Positions 20,249 through 30,719 of a stretch of 64,000 nucleotides of DNA are shown in pieces. The position numbers and the translations under genes were made by a program. Under the pieces are notes generated by a model. The model worked only from the letters and a program-made list of their open reading frames with translations, had not been told where the DNA came from and made no database searches. The stretch spans positions 42,344,001 through 42,408,000 of the forward strand of contig CM060731.1 of the NCBI GenBank assembly GCA_030704615.1. The letters run 5' to 3'. Origin of the DNA: Takakia lepidozioides (lineage: Eukaryota > Streptophyta > Takakiopsida > Takakiales > Takakiaceae). Numbering within the stretch: the stretch's first letter is position 1; each line of letters begins with the position of its first letter.

Positions 20249-22570
20249 ATGGAAAAGGGCAAAGAGGTGCATGGTTGCATCACCAAAGCTAGAATTGTAC
20301 CGGATGTGATTATGAACAATACCCTTGTGGACATGTATGCCATTGTGGGAGCATTGAGGATGCGGAGGGAGTGTTCAACACTATGGCTAAACGAGGTGTC
20401 GAGGAACACGATTCATCCAAGAGGTCGATTTTAAACACAAGATTACTTCTGATTCCCTGCGGATCAATAGCTACAAGAAAGCTGCGTGGGTAGATGGTCA
20501 ACTAGAAACATCAGTGGCAATAGTGCATTTGGTAGGACAAGGCGCTGCTAATGAAGGTACCTTCTTCAACACATTTCAGCCTGTTTTTCCCTGTTATCAG
20601 AGTTTTTCCCTGTTTTTTCCTGAATGAGCATGGATAGAGTGTGGGTCCAGATTCATCCAAGAGGGCTGGACTTCAAGCTCCAGATTACCTTGATTCCATG
20701 TGGGGGTCAGTAGCTACAAGAAACCTGCATGGGTAGATGGTCAACTAAAGGCAGCAGTTGCAGCGGCACAGTTGATAAAATCATGCACCTCAACCATGAC
20801 CACAGCTTCTAAAAGAGGATCAAGAGAGGGAGTCCACAATGCCTCTTCTGGCACTTCTGGGCATGTGAAGATACTTTGTGCGACAGCCTGACAGAGGCTC
20901 TACAGACTCTAAACCAAGGAGGCAGTTCAGCAGATTCAGATATGTATGTCTGTCTCTTGCTTAAGTGCATCAAGATGGAAGGTCTCGAAGCTGGAAAGCA
21001 GGTGCACACTCACATTATCCAAAGTGGATTCACGCCAAATGTTTTTCTACTCAACACCCTTGTCAACCTGTATGTTAAGTGCCGGAACATAAGGGATGCT
21101 CACCAAGTATTCAACAGAATGTCTCAATGATCTTTGATCACATGGAATATTATGTTGAAAAGATTTACCAAGCATAGGTGTGGTAGGAATGTTTTGGAGA
21201 CATATGAGCAAATGATGTGCGAAGCGGTGAAGCCCAACCACATCACATTTGTTTGTGTTTGCAATGCGTGTGAAAGCCTGGGAGCATGCTGGAATTGTAC
21301 CAGATGTCATCTTGAACACTGCCCTTGTGGACATGTTTGCCAAATATGGGTGCGTTAAGGATGTGAGGGGAGTTTTCAACACTCTGGCTGAACGAGATGT
21401 GGTGTCATGGAACGTGATGCTTGCAGGGTATGCACAGCAGGGGCACGGGATGGAGGCTTTGGGGACCTATGAGCAAATGATGGGGGAAGGGGTGAAGCCT
21501 AACCACATCACAAGGCATTTCACCAGATTCAGATATGTATGGCTGTCTCTTGCTTAAGTGCATCAAGATGGAAGGTCTGGAAGCTGGAAAACAGGTGCAT
21601 ACTCACATCATCCAAAGTGGATTCACGTCAAATGTTTTTCTACTCAACACCCTTGTCAACATGTACGTTATGTGCGGGAGCATCATTGATGCTCACCAAG
21701 TGTTCAACAGAATGCCTCAACGATCTTTGATCACGTGGAATATAATGTTGGCAGGATGCAATGCGTGTCCAAGCCTGCGAGCTCTGGAAAAGGGGAAAGA
21801 GGTCCATGGTGACATTGTCAAAGCTGGAATTGTACCAGATGTCATTCTGAACACTCCCCTGGTGGACATGTATGCCAAATGTGGGTGCATTAAGGATGCG
21901 AAGGGAGTTTCCATGGCTAAACGAGATGTGGTGTCGTGGAGTGCGATGCTTGCAGGGTATGCACAGCAGGGACGTGGTATGGAGGCTTTGGAGACCTATG
22001 ATCAAATGATGGGGGAAGGGGTGAAGCCCGACCACACACGTTTGTGTACATTTGCAATGCGTGTGCAAGCCTGTCAGCTCTAGAAAAGGGCAAAGAGGTC
22101 CATGGCGACATTGTCAGATTTGCAATTGTATCAAATGTCATTCTGAACAATACCCTCGTGGACATGTATGAAGGGAGTGTTCGATGGTATGGCTGAACGA
22201 GATGTGATGTCGTGGAGTGCAATGATTGCAGGATATGCACAGCAAGGGCGCGGGATGGAGGCTTTGGAGACCTATGAGCAAATGATGTGCGAAGGGGTGA
22301 AGCCCACGCTTTGCATTGCATGATGTTGAGGAAGAGCTTAAAAAATCGTCTCTTTGCCACCACAATGAGAAGCTGGCCATTGTTTTTGGGCTAATCAACA
22401 CACCATCTGGGATGTCTTTGGGGATCATCAGGAATCTTCAGATGTGTGGTGATTGCCACACAGCCACCAAATTCATCTCAAAGATAGCTAAGCAAGAGAT
22501 TGTTATACGGGATGCAAACCGCTTTCACCACTTCCAAAATGGTGTTTGTTCTTGTGGGGAGTATTGGTGA
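20249..22570 (+). pseudogene. PPR-DYW protein pseudogene
   Basis: Plant-type PLS repeats are obvious: LEAGKQVHTHIIQSGF, NTLVNMYVMCGSI, DVVSWSAMLAGYAQQG, EALETYDQMMGEGVKP. The block at 20,930-21,520 is repeated at 21,526-22,080 (offset about 591 bp). The frame is lost several times and a TGA at 21,127 stands where the duplicate has CGA. The gene passes directly from a PPR motif near 22,305 to a shortened DYW domain with HNEKLA and CGDCH zinc-ligand motifs, ending GVCSCGEYW, so the E motifs and the first half of DYW are missing. Intact relatives bind organellar RNA and deaminate cytidine. Here the product would be dead. Confidence 0.9.
20430..20800. repeat. ~220-bp tandem duplication within PPR pseudogene
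   Basis: ATTCATCCAAGAGG followed by GGTAGATGGTCAACTA occurs at 20,412-20,505 and again at 20,651-20,745. The surrounding 200 bases are similar. The interval between the PPR fragments is otherwise not coding. Confidence 0.6.
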
Positions 22571-23039
22571 AATGAAATGCTTGTCACCTAATTGAATGTA
22601 TTGAACTCTGTCAGCTGCGAGTCAGGTTGGACTCCAACAGTGGCCACAAAGGCGCACGAAATCTCTTTTTGGAGAGGAATTCTCAACAATAGGTTTTGAA
22701 CATAATTGGACCTTGCGAAGGTTGAAACTGTAGAACAAGTTCAGAAACTGTCATAGTTGATGAACAAAGGTGCAGTGACTAGGTCTTCATGGTCTTCAAG
22801 AGGGTCACTCTCTGATGAAAAATACCTAGGACTGTATATCAGAAAATGGAAACTTTCTTCAGGCCTCTTGCACATCGGGCATTGACAATGTCCCTTTCCT
22901 CTCTGCATCTGATTATTGTTCAAAGTGAGATTCCACAGCAAATTTTATCGAGGGCAAACATATTTTTTAAATTAATTTATTAGATTTTATTCTATTTTTA
23001 AATGAATAAACTTGATATAATATAAAAACATACATATAC
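22571..23039. other. AT-rich sequence without gene
   Basis: No frame with family similarity. 22,940-23,040 is strongly AT-rich. Confidence 0.5.
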
Positions 23040-23233
23040 ATATTTGAGGGTATTTTCTAATTATTGTAAAGGGAAATATACGTACAGAAGGGGGTATTTT
23101 TTAAAAATTACAAATTTTCATATATTTACAGGAGGGGGTTTTATAATCTTCAAAATATATGTACAGAGGGGGTATAAATGATCCAAGGACTTGTATACAC
23201 GGGGTTAACATTTTATAAAGAGTGCACCCCCCA
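23040..23233 (-). repeat. Short G-rich dispersed element (copy C, diverged)
   Basis: Contains ACAGAAGGGGGTATTTT, TTTACAGGAGGGGGTTTT and TGTACAGAGGGGGTATAAA at about 45-60-bp spacing. It ends in GAGTGCACCCCCC, the complement of the GGGGGGTGCACTC end of copies A and B. Confidence 0.6.
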
Positions 23234-23483
23234 GGACAGGAGGGCAGGTATGGGAGCATTCTGCAACGACTTAACAGAAATCGTGGCAAAAAATCTCCCC
23301 TACCCAGCCAATGGCCTCTTTCTCCACGTAACTACGTGTCGTGGAATAGTTACATGCCACGCACATAGAAGTTGTGTGGACAGGAAGTGAGGAGAGAATG
23401 AGCCTCCCTTGGCTTATATGCCCCCCCCCTTTCCTGCCTCATTCCTCGGGCCACGTGCAGGGCACACCTTGTAGAAGCGACCA

Positions 23484-24182
23484 CCACCTTGGCGATCGCT
23501 CCATTTACCAAAAAAAAAAAAAACGACCGCCAGTAATGGCGGTCGCTCCATTTACAAAAAATAAAATAAAAACGACCGCCACTACCGGCGGTCGCTCCAT
23601 TTACAAAAACAAAAAAAATAAAAACGACTTCCAGTAGGGGCGGTCGCTCCTGAAAAATAAAAAATAAAAGCGACCGCTAGTAATGGCGGTCGCTCCATTT
23701 ACAAAAAAACAAAATAAAAGCGACCGCCAGTACCGACGGTCGTTCCATTTACGAAAAAATAAAAATAAAAGCGACCGCTAGTAGTGGCGGTCGCTCCATT
23801 TACAAAAAATGAAAAATAAAAGCGACCGCCAGTAATGGCGGTCGCTGCATTTACAAAAAATAAAAAATAAAAGCGACCGCCAGTAATGGCGGTCGCTCCA
23901 TTTACAAAAAAATAAAAATAAAAGCAACCGCCAGTAGTGGCGGTCGCTCTATTTACAAAAAATAAAATAAAAGCGACCGCCAGTAATAGCGGTCGCCTAA
24001 ATTGAGAAAACGAAAACATTTGAATCCACCGCCAGTAATGGCGATCGACTCATCTTCCAAATTAAAATAAACAAGAAGCGACCGCCACTGGCGGTCGTTT
24101 CATTTAAATAACAAAATTTTATAAGCGACCGCCACTGGCGGTCGTTTCATTTAAATAACAAAATTTTATAAGCGACCGCCAT
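23484..24182. repeat. Hairpin array GCGACCGCC/GGCGGTCGC, first block
   Basis: About 14 copies at close to 50-bp spacing. Each is GCGACCGCC, a 3-6-base loop (often AGTAAT or ACT), and GGCGGTCGC, separated by ATTTACAAAAA(A)TAAAAATAAA. Each copy is a perfect or nearly perfect 8-9-bp hairpin. The most regular copies are in the middle (23,771, 23,822, 23,874). The last copy is halved at 24,173. Not coding. Confidence 0.95.
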
Positions 24183-24484
24183 GAGAACCGACAACCGACA
24201 ACCTACAATTTTGTGCAGAGTTGGAAGCATTGGCACAATTGTTTCTCATTACACAAGCAAATCACCGAACACAAATATGAGCAAGTGACGATGTCTTGGC
24301 CGACATTTTGGGTGGTATACACATATGCAACATCTTTTATTTCCAAAGACATACACAACAGCAATACAAATACTCATAGTGACAAGGAACACACAAGTAT
24401 TAGTTCACTACAGAAATGTAAACATGTCCATAAAATGTGCTGCTGGATGTCTAAAGTTGTTTTGGTTCAATTTCTTCTGCTACT

Positions 24485-26190
24485 TCAATGACGGGACGAA
24501 GAAGATCTTAATCTTGATGCTCCGATGGGCTGAATATCCGAGTCACCCTCCACTTCACCACCATTGCCATGATCAGTGCTCGAACCGTCCTCCCTACCCG
24601 ACCTCCCATGTCTAGACCTTTCAACCTCCAAGCGACCTCGAACCAAATTCAGATGTCTCTGAGGTCGACTCCTACTCCGGTCTTGAATACCATCCACGGT
24701 ATCTGGCCTGTTTGTGGGCCGATCGCCTATAAAAAGCTTGACTGTTCTCTGTCGTTTATGAAGTTAGGACGCATTCGAAGGTGGTCTCTAAGGAGGTCTT
24801 GGAGGGGGTGTGCCTGAGATGGACCGGCATTAGATGGTCCGATATGTGAGGAACCACGGGTCTGCTACGCAACACGTCGGTTAAGGTGGAATTGTAGTGG
24901 CAGGTTGTCATCATCCGAGGCTTCAACTTCCGCCCGGTCCAATGCAGCAGAATGATGCGTGCATGTGGAAAACAGATCAACCCTGTTGCTCCTTAATGCC
25001 CGCTGTGTTGATGGGGAGCTAGATCGGTTTTCGGATTGTGGTGGAGCTGGTCGTATCAATGAGACATGTTCCCGTCCCGTCGACTGTACAATGGGTTTGT
25101 CACCATCGTTTGTATGAACATGATTTCGTACGTCGCTTGGTCTTGGTAGTTCATCATCCCATGTTTTGGGGAGGACACAATTGTAGCATCACCCTCATCT
25201 GCGATACGTACTTCTTCAAGAAGGTCATCAAAGGTCGGCTGGATATAGGCATCGTCCTTTGTGAACGTAAATAGGTCATACATATTGTCGGGAGCATCAT
25301 CGGACCCATCTCCACTATCGGAGGCAGATGACACCCTCTGAGACGAGTCTCTCTTAGTCTCAATATCGTCACTCATCGAATCTGCCTCAGAAGCAGAGTC
25401 TTCGGAATGCAAGTTCCTCTCATATCATGCTGCAGCATCATCCGCTGTCCTCTCACGTAGCAGTCGACAATTGGTATACACATATACCAATTTGTCAGCC
25501 CTCGCGGGATTCAACCTGTTACGAATCTTGTTGTGAACAAATGAGTAACTGTTTCAATTGCGTTTGCAAGTAGAGCACACTTGGGCAAGAATACGCTTTG
25601 TAATGGGAGCTAATGTTCTTGCTCCAGCGCCAATCAAATCCCATCATTCATGTGGCAACATGTTGAACTCTTTCGGATCCGGCATGTCCTCGATAGGATC
25701 GCGGCGATCTGAGAAGCTTTGGTACTTGGATATACATATAATGCTTATATATTTTCTGAGAGACTCGCCCGTCCTATCGTTGATCTTTTGGGTAAGCTCT
25801 GTCATGACGTCTTCTAGCAATCATATGCGGAGATTGTGATAAGAAAGAGACACGTACGTGGATTTGGACTCCGAGGTTACTTTAACGGCAAAAACAAATG
25901 CCGGAAGCCTTGCCACATTAAATGGTATGTTGGCCTCGAAGAAAAACTGCGCCCATTTTTTTATCCAATAGCCTTTTCGCAGACAAGTTAAGGCCTTCCT
26001 GCATGGATTGCTGCCGTAATCCTCTACTCCGTTGAAGTGTAAGGGTACAAAGAGGTGTTGAAGTAGGTGTTGCTTCGGCACAACCCACTTGTCCAAGGAC
26101 ACCTGAAGCCTCACAAGAGTCCCCTTGGGTACTAATCGGGGCATCTTGACGGGAAGATGAAGTGTTCTGTTCCGAGGTCGTATCAAGATG
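24485..26190 (-). pseudogene. hAT transposase, internally deleted, frame kept except for TGA codons
   Basis: On the minus strand, WAQFFFEANIPFNVARLPAF (26,010-25,910) is the start of the DUF659 domain of plant hAT proteins. It continues through LLEDVMTELTQKI. About 60 codons later the frame enters the hAT C-terminal dimerisation domain: LIGAGARTLAPITKRIL, then SFVHNKIRNRLNPARADKLV and YTNCRLL (25,680-25,440). An acidic, Ser-rich tail follows to 25,056, and a frameshifted tail to 24,485. The RNase H-like catalytic core that should lie between the two domains is missing. From 26,186 to 25,056 the frame is interrupted only by four TGA codons, two where the family has Trp (HEWWDL, RNW-like). Confidence 0.88.
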
Positions 26191-26199
26191 CATAGACAT

Positions 26200-26770
26200 T
26201 AGAATATTGCATCCACACTAGGCAAAGTGGATTTTTACACGCATAGATGCTTTAGGGCATAAACCCACCCCGACACTCTACCCACATTTATAGCTGAGGT
26301 GATGCAGCAGCCGATCCCTACGATAAGAAAGCTTCAGTCCACATAGATTGCACTCAACACTGCCAGTGTTCGGGATTACTCTATACTAAGGGCTCCATTA
26401 CTCCCTCATCTTCACCCAATATCTATTCCTCTAGTGATGTAAGCAACAAAAAACAGTGACCTATATATGAACATGTGAATGTAGAGTGCAATGCGACAGC
26501 CCAACACTTCTACACCAACCCAAGTGGGTCGATGCACCTTGTAGTGTTGAGCTTATACACAATCTGCTGAAAAGACTTTGGTGGAAGCCACAACGGCAAA
26601 AGATGCGCACCCTCCTCTTGGGCTACACTCTCGTTCAATAGAAGAGAACATCTGTCGCAACCTCAAGTGTTTGCGCCAAAAGAAGTGAGGAGCTTGGTGA
26701 CCCTGGTCCTTTATATATACTCTACGAAGGATGAAAGTGAAATGAAAGTGAAATGAAAAAATGACCGACC
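26200..26770. other. Upstream region of hAT gene, no gene seen
   Basis: Low-complexity-free sequence without coding similarity; it probably holds the leader and promoter of the minus-strand hAT. Confidence 0.4.
26711..26719 (-). promoter_or_regulatory. TATA-box-like site upstream of hAT gene
   Basis: The minus strand reads TATATATAA about 520 bases upstream of the first recognisable hAT coding sequence. Position and strand fit a promoter for that gene. There is no other support. Confidence 0.3.
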
Positions 26771-26819
26771 AATAGCGCCTACCCGAAAAAGGCGGTACAA
26801 TCATATTTGTTATAATTTT

Positions 26820-27920
26820 AAATGAAGCGACCGCTAATACTGCGGTAGTTATTTTTTTATTTTATAAAACACAAGCGACCGCCAATATTGCGCTCGCTTT
26901 TATTTCCTTTGATTTTGTAAAATATTGCGGTCGGTTGTATTTTATTCATTATTTAAATTACAAGCGACCGCCAATCTGGCGGTCGCTATTATTTTTTATT
27001 TCGAAATATAATGCGACCGCCGGTTTGCGGTTGTTTATATTTTCTTATGACGCTTTTGTTTTTTATATTTTTAAAATAACGTGACTGCCAATATGGCGGT
27101 CGCTTGTTTTCTTACATATTTAAAATAAAGTGACCGCCTATATGGCGGTCGTTTGTTTTTTATATATATTTTAAAATAAGCGACCGCCATATTGACGGTC
27201 GCTAAAATTCTTAATATTTTTAAAATAGAGCGACCGCCAGTATGGTGGTCGTTTTTATATTTTTATATTTGAGCAACCGCCAGTCTGGTGGTCGCCATTA
27301 TATTTTTATTTTGCAATATAAAGTGACCGCCGGTATTGCGGTCACTTATATGTTTTTATGTCGCTTATATTTTTTATATTTAAAAAAAAAGAATGACCGT
27401 CATATGGCGGTTGCTTGTTTATTTTTAAGATAAAGCGACTGCCAATATGGCAGTCGTTTTTTTTTTAAATTTAAAAAAAAAAAAAGACGATTGCCAATGT
27501 GGCGGTCCGTGTTTTATTTTATTTCTAAAATAAAGCGACCGCCAGTATGACGGTCTCTTGTTTTTTATATATTCTTAAAATAAAGCGTCTGCCAATATGG
27601 CGGTTGATTATTTTTATTATTTTAAAAATGAGACGACCACCAATGTTACGGTCGCGTGTTGTATTTTATTTTTAAAATAAAATGACTGTCAATATGTCGG
27701 TCGCTTCTTTTTAAATAATAATATAAAAAAAGGCGACCGCCAATGTGGCGGTCATGTGTTTTATTTTATTTTTAAATTAAAGCGACTTCTAATATGGCAG
27801 CCTCTTGTTTAAAAAAAAAAAAATTAAAGCGACCGCTAATATGGCGGTCGCTCTTATTTGTTTTATTTTGAAATATAAAGCGGTCGCCAGAATTTGCGAT
27901 CGTTTTTTTCTTCTTACTAT
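26820..27920. repeat. Hairpin array GCGACCGCC/GGCGGTCGC, second block
   Basis: About 22 copies at 45-55-bp spacing, more diverged than the first block (loops AATAT, AATCT, AGTAT; stems with one mismatch common). The linkers are TTTTATTTTAAAATAAA-like. It lies on the opposite side of the hAT gene from the first block. Confidence 0.92.
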
Positions 27921-27939
27921 TTTTTATAATTTGTTTGCC

Positions 27940-28950
27940 ACCGTCGGCAACGTGACTGCTTAAGTGACAATGTTTTACCTAGTTGTTCTTTTACTAAAAC
28001 CATATGTGTAGCATTAAATGTAAATTTGTCACAGAGCCTGTAAAAGAGAGATGGAAATTAGTACAGGGGGCAGAGAATGATGGCAATGTAACACAGGCTG
28101 TACAATTGAGCAGGGTAATGCGACATGACAGTGAGAGAGGAGTAAAGGTCACGCAGTGGTTGAGAGTTCCATGTAAGTAAGTACTGGGGGCTTGGTTGTT
28201 ATTGACAGGGTTGGCAAACAGTGGGCATGAAGCTGAGTTGGGGGGCCAAGAGGCTGGAGAAGAAGAAGAAGGGAGCCAGCACATGAGCAGTATAGTTAGT
28301 GAAGACATTGGCTGACAGTGGTAGTTCACTATGGGAATTTGGGGAGTAGAATGAGTAGTGGGGGATTTTGTGCCTGGGATACAGCGGGTTATGGCGTAGG
28401 GAAGAGTCGAAGGTGATGGATGACGCATATCTGGAGGTTGTGAATATAAGATTTGGAGGGGGGGGGGGGGACTTAAGGGCGAGCTGGGTTGAGCAATACA
28501 ACATTGTGTAAGACTTGGCAACAACATGATGTATGATGACTATTGAGCAAAAATTGGAGAAAGAATAAAGAGTGGGATATGGGGTCGAGTATGGTGGGGG
28601 GAGAAATGATATTGGTTGTCATTGGCAGGGTTGGCAAACAGAGGGCATGGAACTGAGTTGGGGAGCCAAGAGGCTGGACATGAAGTAGGAAGCCAGTACA
28701 TGAGTAGAGTAGTTAGTGAAAATTTAGGCTGGCAGGGGTGGTTCACTGTGAAACTTTGGGGCCTAGTTATCATTCCTGATGTGACGTGGCGCTGACACGT
28801 CGGACGTGTGTCACGTCACGTCGAAACCGGACGTTTACCCATGTATTTTTTATATTTAACTTTTATGATTTACTTCTACCCTTTCTAATGACATGGCAGC
28901 CACGGTATAAAACACACGTGGCAAATTATTAATATTTAGTAATTCCTTAA
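27940..28950. repeat. Intervening block with ~125-bp direct repeats
   Basis: GGGTTGGCAAACAG, GGGCATG, AACTGAGTTGGGG, CCAAGAGGCTGGA and TGAG-AGT-AGTTAGTGAA recur in the same order at 28,205-28,330 and 28,625-28,745, about 420 bp apart. A G12 run is at 28,459-28,470. No plausible coding sequence. The block separates the second and third hairpin arrays. Confidence 0.7.
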
Positions 28951-28954
28951 AAAA

Positions 28955-29590
28955 CATGCGACCGCCCATATTGGCGGTCGCTTGTAATTTACTTATTTTT
29001 AAATGAAGCGACTGCCATTGGCAGTCGCTTCTAATTATTATAAAAAAAATGAAGTGTTTGTTATTTAGAAAATATATAGACCGCCGTGTGGCGATCGCTC
29101 TTATTCCCTAATTTGGGTTCTTTTAAGAAATAAAGCGACCGCCACAAGGGGTATTTTTATATTTTTCTTTGATATTTTTTAGAAAAATGCAACGACCGGC
29201 AAGAGGCGGTTGCTATTTTTGGTTTTTTAAAAATATAGTGACCGCCCTGCAGCGGTTGCGATATGTTTTTTGAGTTTTAGTAAGAAATGAAGCGACCGCC
29301 ACAAGGGTGGTCGCTCCTTTTTGTATATTAAAAATACTACGCGGCCGCCAAGTGGCGGTCGCCTCTTTTTATTGTTTTCTTAAATAAAGCGACCGCCGTG
29401 TGGTGGTCGCTTCTTTAAAGTTTTTAAGAAAAACACAATGACTGCCTTGTGGCGGTCGCCATTTTGTTTCTTTTTAAATAAAGCGACCGCCATGCGACGG
29501 TCACGTCGTTTTGTTTTTTTAAAAATACAGCGACCCGCCATTTGGCGGTAATTTTTTTTGTTTTTTAAAAGCATTAAGCGGCGCCTCGTG
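28955..29590. repeat. Hairpin array GCGACCGCC/GGCGGTCGC, third block
   Basis: About 12 copies at roughly 48-50-bp spacing with short loops (A, AT, TGTG, CAAGG). Stems are often imperfect. Same family as the two blocks at 23.5 and 26.8 kb. Confidence 0.9.
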
Positions 29591-30700
29591 TCGCGCACCT
29601 CACTTCGGGTGGCGCATCTTGACCATCGCAGAGGAGTACCGCGGTTATGGGCTCACAGCTAGGGTTGGAGCCCGAGGCCCGAGAGCCCATCTTGCCCATC
29701 TCTACTTTCTTCCGGTTCAACACACGTTGGTCGGGCTGTTGTCAGCCTCCCTTTTTGGGCTATATTCACTTTGATTCCGCTCTTGAGGTCCATCTTGCGT
29801 GGCAGGTGGCCTACTTGGCTTGTTGTGGGTTGTGCCGCACCATTGTAGATTCTTTGTTGTATACATGCTGCAGGTCCGATCGGCGATCCGCTCCTTTGAG
29901 ATATTGTGGGGGGGGGGGCACCATCTGCCGCCATCGACCCGCCTTCGTGCTGGCTGTTCTTACCACCATGTTACTACCATCGAGGGACCATGCCAGCGCG
30001 TTGGATTGACAAACGAGTCTGGTGCACCCGACAACTTCCAAATGGAGAAACTCAGAATTTTTATTGGTGCCCTGATAGGTTTGTGTTTCCAGGTTGTTCT
30101 TGCCCAGGTATTTACTTGGGGGCTCTACATCCTAGGTCATCATTGGTGGCTCATTTACGATGACAGGATGATTTCTTCACCCATTGTGAATCTTGTCAAT
30201 TCTTTGCGACACACCATTTGATCCTTAAATCTAACTGTGCACAGTGTCTAGGGCCTTGGCCTATAGGACATCTAGTATTTCATAATCGGTTATACACGGA
30301 TATACCCCTGTCACCAAGATTTCACGGTAGGTATCCAGATCTTACCTCATTTATTCTTGATATGGTCATCCAAGGAAATATAAGTCCTCTAGTACAAACA
30401 GAAGTAGGAGGGTCTTCGTCAGCTCAACAATCAGTGTATGTCTAGCTCAGGATCAAGAGCAACACTCCCGTGTCTGGGATAATATATCTTTTGATACTAG
30501 GTTACAACGTAGACTAGTCAGAGAGGCAGTCCGAGACCAATTATTAGGGAAGATACCAAAATTAAGTCCAGCATCAGACTCGAAAACCCGAAGTCTAGAT
30601 AAAATAGAGTGGGAAGGAGAGGATACCGGCAGTTCTTCAAATGTTGGTATTCACTAGTGGTTTTTCCTTTGTCAGGTCCGCCTCTTTCTCCACCGGCAAA
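29591..30700. other. Uncharacterised region upstream of gypsy gag
   Basis: Position and the absence of other features suggest leader or LTR sequence of the Ty3/gypsy remnant, but I cannot identify a matching LTR downstream. A frame at 30,042-30,221 with hydrophobic stretches has no recognisable family. Confidence 0.35.
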
Positions 30701-30719
30701 GTCAAATAGTCCATCGCCG

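Noticed and set aside
23484-24182. CRISPR-like array (palindromic repeats at regular spacing)
   Set aside because: The AT-rich spacers are near-identical to each other instead of unique, the repeats drift, no cas genes are present, and the context is a plant nuclear genome with introns and retrotransposons.
27994-28527. 177-aa Pro/Ser/Leu-rich protein on the minus strand
   Set aside because: The frame crosses the direct-repeat block and a G12 run and shows no domain.
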